DNA of 64,000 nucleotides from Bedellia somnulentella (Eukaryota > Arthropoda > Insecta > Lepidoptera > Bedelliidae). This document shows, one piece after another, positions 37,701-49,300 of the stretch. The stretch lies in NCBI GenBank assembly GCA_963576735.1, contig OY755191.1:6353608-6417607 (forward strand). The letters are read 5' to 3'. The notes beneath the pieces are model-generated. The model had not been told where the DNA came from. It saw only the letters and a program-made list of their open reading frames with translations, and made no database searches. Each line of letters opens with the position of its first letter. Position 1 is the stretch's first letter. The position numbers and the translations under genes are program-made.

Positions 37701-40700
37701 GACTGGGGAAAATTTTCCAGCCACATAGCCCAAAAATCAATTCACAATCCTCAATGCCCTAATTCGTATAAACGTAATAATTTTGCAACTTTTGTTTCAG
37801 GTGGTAGCATGTCTCGCACTAAACATATTGCTGGTGGATTTGGGGATGGCTGTCAGCTTCGTCACCATGGTGCTGCCAGAAGTCTTGGGAGCCACTGAAG
37901 GCGTTTCTATTGATGAAAATCAGGCATCATGGTTTGGTGAGTTAAAAATAATCATTTTGAAATTAGCTAGTGCTTAAAACATTTACTCTACAGTGGTGGT
38001 TTAAAATTTAAATTATTTTTTTTGACTTAGGTTGAAATTGTAATAATTTTTTTTTATTTAAAATGAATTCTTTTTTAATTATTAAGAGCGTCTCAAGATC
38101 AGACATAAAAGGTTTAATTAAAAGTCAAGGGCCTGAAGTGAGAGGAATACTATAGCCGAAAATCGCAAAAAAGCAAAGTCGAACTTCAAAAGTTACTTAT
38201 TAAACGTAAATTTTAATTTATTAAACAATCATGATTGCAAGAATAGCGAAAAAAGTTAGTCAGTGTCGTATGGCATCGGTATCTATGAATGAGTAAATTC
38301 CTTGAATGTGACTTAATTATTGAATAAGAAATGCAGAAGAAATTTGCTGTGTAGTGTCGGCTTAGAATAGCACTACCCCATTTCTTCTGGTGGGTGTACG
38401 TAAGAGGCGACTAACGGTATTGGGGCTTTAAAGGAATTTTTGGGCGACGCGGTTTGCGGCGACTAACGGTATTAGGACTTTAAAGGCATCACCAACAATC
38501 TTTACTTTACCATCTTTTTCCCACGCAACTTTCCAAAAGTGGCTGAGGAATTTCTAATTCCCTAGCTCTGGCTACCCCTTTTAGGGATTTACAGCCCTGA
38601 GTATATGTAGGTATGTATGTAAATGCAAAAGCTACTATTAAAAGTTGAGTTAGCAAAATATTGAAAAACACGCTTTACTTGATAGTGCATCCACGTGACA
38701 GGGAGAGGCCGACACACATATATATAATAGACGCAGAGCAACCTTACAAAGTAAAATTAATTAATTTACGATATCAAGTTTCAACCTCTTACATAAGCAC
38801 TTCATGAAAACGTAAAAGTCGTACGGAAACAGATTAACAAAATGCCGCTGTACCTACAAATCTATAAATATAACTTAAGTCCGAAGTTCAAACCGAGTTA
38901 TACTTACAGTTTATATGTGGCTATTTGCGAGTAAATCAATACTTGGCAAAAAACTTTACTGAAACGAGTAACCGTGGGATGATCTTGCGAATTTTTTTTC
39001 AACTCAAGACTTAATATTTATGCCGTTTTTTGCCAAAGGGGTGGCAGAAGTACTAGTACTTCCGATTTTAAGACCAAGGTAGAAGACCTGGGTAAGGTTC
39101 TACTCGGTCAGTTCACTCAAGTGACAATACATACATATACTCACGGCTACAAATCCCTGGAAGGGGTAGCCAGAGCTAAGGAATTAGAAATTCCTCAGCC
39201 ACTTTTGGAAAGTTGAGTGGGGAAAAGATGGTAAAGTAAAGGTTGTTGGTGATGGGTTTCCAACCGCATCGCCCAAAAATTCCTTAAAAGCCGCAATACC
39301 GTTAGTCGTCAAGTGATAATAGGCAGTCCGATATCTGTTTTGAACGAACATACTGTCATATGACTAAGTACAACTTAGTTATGTGGGTTTTCTCACGATG
39401 ATGTTTCCGTCCCCATTACGAACCATAATAATTTAATCTCGAATTTAACACATACAAATTCCACGCCTATCTGTAGGATAGGCGGGTGCTTTACCCATTA
39501 AGTTATCGTGATATTTTACAGTTATTACGTTTTGATCAACCCACGGCAATAATACTGAATGAGGTGGTGAAATAGAATAAATCCCGCTCCATTATCTATA
39601 AAAAGAAAAAAAACCGTTTATTAATTAAATAACTCACTAACCTCTGGTTATTCCAAGCGTCCATCTGATATTTTCGTCAACATCGATCGGGGAATCCAAG
39701 TAAAAAAGTCAAGGGTTTTCTATGAGTGCCTCCTTTAATATTTGTTTAATACCTTACAGCCAAAAAAACACATTATCTAAACAAATTCATCTGTCTTACT
39801 ATCACAATTGAACATATACAGCCTGGTGATATAGAGACAGACAGGGAAGTCTTAAAAATAAAGCATGCTTTTTTATTAATTTCCGGACAATCAATTACTA
39901 ATTATTTGGTAATATATGCTCAATTGCTTAAATATACATTTAAAGTAATAAAATAACTCATAAAACCTTGATAATTGATCTCGTTGTTCATAGACAGGTT
40001 TTGTTCCCATTCACAAAAGTCTCGTTAACGTATTTTTATATTATGAAGCACCTGCTTACTTGCGTGAAAGTTTAATATTGTGCAATACATAGTTATCAGG
40101 TGCAGTGTTCATATGCCTTAACAAGTTTAATAATTCATTGGGACTAACAAGTTTTTTTTATATTTATAGTCATTTCTCTTCTGCACTCTTTATCGAAGTA
40201 TAGTTTGTGATGGAAAAACCGTCGATTAAATGTTATTGTACAATTTTAGACGAAAAGTTACGCATACCCTTAGTCGCCTCTAACGACACCCGTTGATAGA
40301 AAGGGGCGGTGACATACTAAGCCGGTACTGCACAACAAATTATTTAAAATAAATAAAAAAAATGCTTTATTTATAAGAAAAAAGAGTTTTAACAGGTTCT
40401 TATTGAAAATTATGTTGTGAGCTTGTTCTGCCACCAAGCGAGTAAATATTCAAGTCCTAATAGTCCTTTGTAATAGTCCTATCATGTAAATCTATATTTT
40501 ATTAAACATAGGAAAAAATACTTAATAACTTTAGCCACGCCAAAAGTCAAAAAGTATATTTTTTAAAATTAAGTTAATAACTATCATTTTTTGAAAGTCA
40601 AATTTTTTAAACTACAAACGCCTACATTATTTAAGCAAGCTACTATTACTCATTGGGGTCGGTAGAGAATACCGATCACCACTTTGAATTTTGGTCTTGG

Positions 40701-43700
40701 TTAAACATTTATTTATATTCTCATATTTTTTTTTTCAATGCTATTTTTTGCTGTCCTTTACTTGTGACACCTGCAACTTTAGCTACATGCACCTGCCTCT
40801 TAACTGCCCCACACTTGAATTCATTTGACTTGAAGTAAAAGTAATCAAGTAAATTCACTACTTGTGAAAAATTAACTCACGCAAAGTAACATTACGTTTG
40901 AAGAAGAACTCTTCTACCGTAAAAAGTTAAATATCCATGAAATACCAAGTCGGTCACTTATTGTTCAGTCCCTAATTACAGAACCTTCTTTCTGTCTTAA
41001 ACTATTTCGTATTTCGCTAACGTAACAACATTCATAACATAACATTCAGCCATATGTGTGGTTAATTTATCATGGTTGTTAACGGTGAGGGAAAACATCG
41101 TGAGGAAACCCACATGGCTGAGTTGTACTTAGTCATGTGACAGTGTATTCGTACAAAACGGCGATAGGACTGCCCCCTATCACGTGAGTGCACTGTCTAA
41201 CTAAGCAAAACGTGGGTACCTTCTCTGGACACTAGATGGCGCTGCCATGTGAGTTCAGAAGTATTGGTACCTCTGCCAACCCCTTCGGGGATAAACGGCG
41301 TGAACGTTTATGTTATGTTATGTTTATGTAATAACATTCTAAAGTGACTTTATTATTTTCAATGATTCAAATTAATTAATCAATTAAATCATTTGTTTAG
41401 ATGTTTATTGACAACTATTTCAAATATTTTTTGCATTCTGATACCATATATAGCAAAGGGACATGCAACTATCGCCTTTTATATAAACACTCATTATGCA
41501 CACTATAATAAAATATCATTTTTTTATTTTAAGTATTTATGTATTTATTTCAATTTTACTTAATATTTGAATGAATTTCAAATAAATAAACACGAACATA
41601 GGACACAGGTAAAGATAGATACTAACTCCAGGGAAGATTAAATTAGGATTAGAATAGCACTACACCATTTCTATCCGTGGGTGTTTGTAAGAGGTGACTA
41701 AGGGTTTTGGGGTTTTTTTAAGTGATTTTTGGGCGATGCGGTTGGAGACCCACCACCAACAACCTTTATATTAAAATATTTTCCCCACTCAACTTCCAAA
41801 AGCTGATGACGAATTTGTGATTGCGAAGCTCTGGCTTACCTTTCAGGGATTTATAACATATGTATGTACATACATACATACATATACTCACGGCTATAAA
41901 TCCCTAGAAGCCAGAGCTAACGAATTAGAAATTCCTCAGCCACTTTTGGAAGTTGCGTGGGGAGAAGATGGTAAAATAAAGGTTGTTGGTGATGGGTCTC
42001 CAACCGCATCGCCCAAAAATCCCTTAAAAAGCCCCGATACCGTTAGTCGCCTCTTACGTACACCCACCGGAAGAAAAGGGGTAGTGCTATTCTAAGCCGA
42101 CACTACACAGCAATGTATGTACGCATATAAAAACCTTCCAATCATCATCCAAGCCAAGACTAAAAAACACACATTTATAATCATCATATAAATGAATTCT
42201 CGCAGTTATTCATCACTTTAATTTCAATTGGAAATTATTTGTTTTTTTTATATATTCTCTGTTCCTCGTGATATTTATGTTTCTATTAACTAGGTACGGT
42301 TTCGTGATGTTATTTAACAACCAACAAGAAACTTATTACAAAATATAATTTACTCACTTAACAACTAGCAAAGCGTAACGTGTGCTAATAGCTATTTTTT
42401 TTAAGTTAATCTGCAGGGCAAGCACGAGCCGTGCTTAAACTAGTTATAGCGTGGAATAAAGCAGCCATCTCTTACGCACTTACTTAGTATCGTATACTGC
42501 CATCTCATTCTAACCTAATAATATATAAAAAATAGCGCTCGTGCTTACCCTTCTGGTACTATCAGGTGTATATTTTAATTACCTAGACACCATTATCGTT
42601 TTACAAGATAAAAATGTCTCTAAAAAAACGTTAATGGATCCCATAATAATTTTTCATCCCATCCACCCCCTAAGCATCCTTTGCTGTGTTTGCGGTGAAA
42701 TACTATGGTATAGGTTACACAAAAACAAGGCATATAAATGAAAAAAATATTAGAAAATTAATATAACCCCTTTAGAATAAATTGAAAAATCCTTACACTT
42801 TAGCACATATTGCTCATTGGTCTTACGAAGTTAACAGTGCCGTTAAAAAGTTTTTGGCAACACTTCGGACAACTAGTCGTAGTGTAAATCTATACATACA
42901 AATACATACATACATATACTCACGGCTATAAATCCCTAGAAGGGGTAGCCAGAGCTAAGGAATTAGGAATTCCTTAGCCACTTTTGGAAAGTTGTGTGGG
43001 AAAAAGATGGTAAAATAATGGCTGTTGGTGATGGGTCTCCAACCGCATCAACCAAAAATCCCTTAAAAGCCCCAATACCGTTAGTCGCATCTTACTTACA
43101 CCCGACGGAAGAAATGGGGTAGTGCTATTCTAAGCCGACACTACACAGCAGTCTAAGCCGACACTACACAGCAGTAGTGTATTTACATACATACATACAT
43201 ACATATTCTCACGCCGTTAGTTCCCATTGGGGTAGGCAGAGACTCTCGATCGCCACTTTGTACGATCCTGGCAAACCTCTCTGGCTTCGTTTACATCCAT
43301 CAATCTTTTCATACATGCTCTTTTATTCTTCATACTGCGGACACCTGCCTTTTTGAGCACATGTTCTATTTGATCCAAATGTGTCCTCCGAGGTCGTCCT
43401 CTACTAACATTACCTTCCACATTGGCTCTATATATCTCTTTCACCAATTTACTGTCATCCATCCTCTCTATGTGCCCAAACCATCTCAACATTCCTTTTT
43501 CTATCTTTCTTACAATATCATCTTTTACACCACACCTTTCACGAATCACATCATTCCTCACACGATCACATAACCTTACATTACACACTTTTCTGAGGGA
43601 TCTCATTTCTACTGCATTCACTCTACTTTCATGCTTCTTCTGCCACACCCAACATTCACTGCCATACATAAGCGTAGGAACGAGGACAGCATCATGCACA

Positions 43701-46290
43701 GCCATTCGGGCCTTTGCAGACACCGACTGACTAGACATTAGACTATTAGTAGTGTATTTATCTAGAATATTTAATGAATAGTGAAGACCCGCTTGACAGA
43801 ATGATTCAAAGTCATGTGAAAGTATGTACGTACACTTTGAATTATGAGAACACACTGTCGGGGCTTATATGAACACCAGATTACCAACTGTTTTTGCGAA
43901 GAATAAGTATACTTTCGGTATACCTACGGGATAGGCGGTGAAATTATAAGTATTTGTTCTCATCGATGAGCTTAGTTTTTTATCACCATTAAGATCCATA
44001 CAAATTCAATCCGACTACAGAAAGTCTTTTCATTTATTTTTAAACATGTTAGTTATGTTTAAGCAGATCAAGAGTTTGGCACAAACCCTTTCAATCTATA
44101 CAAGTTTTAACTGCTACATATCACTGCTGGTAAAGTTTAAGTTACTAAAAGTGGCCTGGAGTTACTGTTTTTCAACCGGTTTATTAAATTAAAAAATAAA
44201 TATTATTATACCAGCAATTTCAATTTAGTTCAACATTATGCAATAATTTGGTGTTGAATATATTTAATTATTTACAAGTAAATTAATGTCGATCCAGCAT
44301 ACCCAAAAATATGTGTAAAAATGAATGACTAGTATTATGGGTAATATATATAACTGGAAGATTTAAGAATAAATAATAATAACTGGAAGATTTACTCTAA
44401 CGAAATTGGATCATCATAGACCAAATATGTCACCACAGGGAGCTCAAGTCAACCCCAAATAGGACAATAAGGTTTTAACTACCATTTCCGTCATAGTTAA
44501 TCATTGTTAAGATAGTTCTGGGTCGGGCCTACACCAATTTGTCTTGTCCAAAGTCTAATATGTGATTAATTTATCATGGTTTATAACGGTGAGCGAAAAA
44601 ATCGTGAGGAAACTCACATGGCTAAGTTGTAATTTGTCACGTATTAATTTTATTTATTAATGAAAACATCTAAGCAAAACGTGGGTACTCTGAACTCCAG
44701 GTGACAATGTTACGTGATGTTCTGAAGTAGAACTAACTCTACCAACCCCTTCGGGGATTTACAGCGTGAACGTTGGAGTTTAGGTTCCGTGATACTGAGA
44801 TAATTGGCCTAACGATCACTCCAAAGAACGGAATCATCTAAATATTCGTGTATTAAAATTAAAACAACTATTGATTTTCGGATATTTTACTCCAGATAAC
44901 ATTAGCTCTTTTTGTACATAGCAAATATTTAACGCAAATGTAACTTAAAATTTTGTGAAGGTAGTTAGTATGAATAATTTTATAGTACTGTATAATTGAC
45001 AAATAACACCTCAGTCTTCCCGTGACCATGATAACTGAAAAGTTTTCGAAACGTTGGGCTTTAAAAACAATGTAATAGCACTTGATTAAAATATCCGAAA
45101 AGCAGTAGTTGTTTTAATTATAAGAAAGAAAGAAAAAAAGAAAGAAAGAAAAACATTTATTCACAACTAAAGGTACACTTTAAACACACAGTAATTTTAA
45201 AACAATAAGCTTTTAAACTACTAAATTAATCATTATTAAAACTAAACAAAAAAGAACAAATAAACATATATAACAATTTAAATTTTCCATTTAGTGTCCC
45301 TCAGCTATGAACTGGTCACTGACTCAGCATAATGCTACCGATGTGTTTAGAACAACAACTATTATAATGTGCACTCGTGACAATCTTAGAAAATCCTATT
45401 CGTGTATTAAGTTAATTCAGACTAAAACAACCTGAACCAACTGTCTTATTTTATTTGGGTGTGTACACCTCTGGAAATAAAAAAAATACCTCCTATTTGA
45501 AATCGATATCATTATTGGTCCTCGTGGGAAATGTTGCAATTCGGTATGCAAAGTTTTACAAAAGTGGTGCTGATTGCGAAACCATTTAGAGATATTATGT
45601 TTATAAACAATATTTTCTTGAAATTAAATCAAACAAAGCTAAGTTGACCGTTATTTTGTCAAAAAACTGCAACACTATTTGACCTTCACTGTTATGTCAA
45701 AGACATTTGTTTTTGCAGTTCATTAGTAAAATATCGAAAATCATAGGTTTTATTTTAGTATATTATCGTAATAATTTCATTTGAGATCACAGAGTCGTGA
45801 AATGTAATGCAATTAGCAACATATTTAAAACATTTCGCTTTATTTGCATGTCGCTACGTGATATTTTCGATCGATGACGTCATTAAGTACAAAAGTTGAA
45901 CAATCTTTAAAAAATCATAACTTTACAATTACTCATTTTAAATGTAAAATATTCAAATTAGTCTTTTATTTTCATGTTTGCTATCGAATAAAAATATTTA
46001 AAAAATACCAAAAAAAAACTTTGCATACCGAATTATTTAAGTTATATAGAAAAACAACTCACAAACTTTGCCTTTATACAATACAAGGCGCTGCTTGTTA
46101 ATTAATCGTGTTTAATACAAAAACGGAGAAGAACACAATATAGCGACTATAATGTTATTACAGAAAATAAATCTATACTTATAATAAATCTGTAGAGAGG
46201 TCAATTCTGTACATGAAATATATTTTCAAAATAACTATCAGGTGGTGATTAGGGATCGATACTGATGCCAAAAATGCAATCAGTAAAATT

Positions 46291-46325
<35 letters not shown>

Positions 46326-49300
46326 GTCTGTCTGTCTGTCTGTCTGTCTGTCAGTTTGTATGTTCCTTATGGAAACAAAAACTACTCGACGGATTTTAAC
46401 GAAACTTGGTACAATTATTCTTCATACTCCTGCGCAGGTTTTCGTATCCAGCAGAGTAGTAAAGGGGAATTTTGGGAAATTTTGGGAAAACGGGAGAAGT
46501 TACTCCATTTTTTAAGCTTCCGTCGCGTGTGCAGCCTCAATGGTTAAACTTACATAGAAATCATGTATGACGGAAATATTCTTCATAAAATTATCTAAAA
46601 AAAAATCCTCAACAGTTTATGTCTATCTTTTACGGTTGACTCACAATAACACGTGTAATTCCTGATAGCTTAGCAGTTCGGAACATTCTGATTATATTTG
46701 TTTACTCTTACGTTTGTAAACCTCTCATTCATCCCTAATTTAAAAAAGGTAACATTATTACCTATTCAATTAAAAAAAGAATCATAGAAATCGGTAGAGA
46801 AACACCGAAATTATACATAAAATAAGCCATCGCGCCCGTGACCAAAACCGAATCGTTACTAATTTACATATAATCTACTAGATGGCGCCAGTAGTTGCAT
46901 CCTACAACACGTAATGATTTATTTTAGATTGTTATAAATACTTCATAGCGTTTTATTGCAAAATTTGCTATTAAACGGAAATACTGAACCGTTCATTAAA
47001 GCGCATTCAAAATCACCAAACTACACTGTTAAGGGAGTGCTATAAAATTAATAAATTGAAAACATTACGCTGAATTTCACAATGCTTGAGCAGTGACTGA
47101 AGAAAGAAACCTCAGATATTTAAAAAAACAACGCTACCCGTGCGAAGCTGGGACGATCCACTAGTTGTATATAAATAAATGCAAGTGAAACGCGTCTTAA
47201 TAATGAGGTCCCGTTTTAACTGTGTTTGTATTGAACCCTAAAGCAATACCTACATGAAGCGAAAGACACAAAGTGTAAAACCATTTATGGTAAAGACATA
47301 TACTTAATTAACTACCGAGTGACTGGTATATAGAACACCGAAGAAGTATTTTCATATGAACTTACACATTTAATATCTACAAACTACAACCGTGATATTT
47401 TTTGCGATGCCACTAATGAGGTAAAAATGGTAAGATAATTGTCTCGGAATGCTGGGTTCCCAAAATGGAATCAAATCCGATTCTTTCGAAGTCGGTGGTT
47501 CATAAATAATTGAACGGACGAATCCTAAAACTGGATTCTCACCATCGAAGTGTTTTTGACGTGTACTTTGGTGGGATTTTGATGTATCGATCTTCATTAA
47601 ATACATTACGGAGTTAATATCCATTTTTGAAAGTCAACACATCCTTAACAATATTTTGTCGCACGAACACTTAATTTATCTACTGCTATTGGGAACTGAT
47701 GAAATCTTGACACTGTAGATTAGACGTATTATACACAGATAAAGTTAACCCCAAACTAAGCTAAACTCGTATTATGGGATACTAACTAAACGATATATTT
47801 CCAAGACTAAGGAACGAATATTTAAGCTCATGTCATACATATTGCTCTCAGCAGGGATCGAACCCGCAACCTCGGGACCGAGAAGCTAGTCACCTATCCG
47901 CTCGACCACGGACGTCTTCGAATGATTGCATGCATAAAATTAAGTGTTCCGCTTTGCATGCATAACATTCAAGTTCTAACAGCACCAGCGAGTTTCGGTG
48001 GTGCTGTTAGAACATTTTACATTTTGTTTGCTTGCGGCACAGAACGCATGATAAATAATACCCTACAGTATCAATGGTTTATCTTAATAATTCATTAAAA
48101 GCTTTTAAAGAATGAAAACTTTTGTTAGAAAAAGTATTGCAAAGAAATATGCGTATTTATTGGGATGCATTTTGGAATCGATTTGGGTGGCAACGCAAGC
48201 GAAACAAAAGTTATTAATAAAGTTTGAACATGATTTACCTTTATTGAGCGCGTGTGACTACTGATTATTACACGTAATAAAATTATATGCAAAAAATAAA
48301 TAAAGAGACAAATTAATCCACTAATTTAAATCTTTTTGTTCATGAAAACCTCATGTGAGGATTATTACTAATAAATAAAGAACGAAATTTTTCTTTCCTT
48401 TCTTTATTCTTTATTTATTAGTAATAATCCCCACATGAGGTTTTCATGTACAAAAAGATTTAAATTATGTGATAGTTTTCAACATTTGCATTCTATCTGA
48501 AAAGATGGACAAATGGCCTTCCGAATTAGTTAAAATTCGGAGGTAGGAAACGCAAACACTACTTAAACGTGTAAAAGAAATAAAAGATAGAAGAATTTCG
48601 CTCTGACAGCCATTGACACGGTGGCTCAATTGGCAGAGCGTCGGGGCATATACCCGAGGTCGCGGGTTCGATTCCCGCCTGTGTCGAAATTTTTCTTTCC
48701 TTAATTTATTCTTTATTTATTAGTAAATTAATCCACTGTCTTGTTATATCCCCATAAAGCGTACATACACACATGTACCCATGCCACTTTTTACGACCCT
48801 GGCAAACTAAATACTTCGGGCGCCAGACTTTTTAGTACATTTTCTATTGGATTTAAATATGACCTCTGTAGTCATCCTCTACTGACATTACCATTCATAT
48901 TCGCTCTTTATATGTATTTTATACATCAGAACGAGAACAATTTGTCTAATCCCGACAGATGGAGAAAAATATTTACTACGGTGACCCTACTGCACATACC
49001 CCTATTATATATTGGTTTATGCACCCTTTATTTTCATCTTATTTACTTTTTGCAATCAACTAGACTTGTTTTCGTTCTTAATTATCGAATAATCTTAAAT
49101 AATGTACGCTATTCCATCAGAGTATTTAAAATTCCTCCGCTCAATGTTTAATAACTTATTTTCAGGAAGCATGGCGTTCATATGCCAGCCACTAGGAAGT
49201 ATATTTTCTGGACCTATACTGGACTACTTCGGGCGAAAGAAGTCTCTTTTCATAGTAAACATACCGCATCTTATTGCTTGGCTGCTGATGTACTTTGTAT

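Larger units (their letters stand above)
29025..39600. repeat. Segment copy 2 (within introns 1-2 of the transporter)
   Basis: This is the counterpart of 1-8829. It lies in the contiguous sequence that carries the whole transporter gene and contains exon 2 with a good GTGAGT donor. Insertions found only here are a composite element (about 29138-30643), a tRNA-unit foldback (31083-31339), a SINE-A (32669-33059), and two SINE-B copies (36469-36710 and 39129-39308). Left of 29025 the sequence has no counterpart inside this window. Right of 39600 the two copies diverge completely. Confidence 0.85.

Noticed and set aside
41817..42095. 92-codon open frame
   Set aside because: It is SINE-B sequence, and the same translation occurs in other copies.
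43361..43730. Plus-strand open frames over the LINE remnant
   Set aside because: They are shadows of the minus-strand LINE coding sequence, which has the recognisable motifs.
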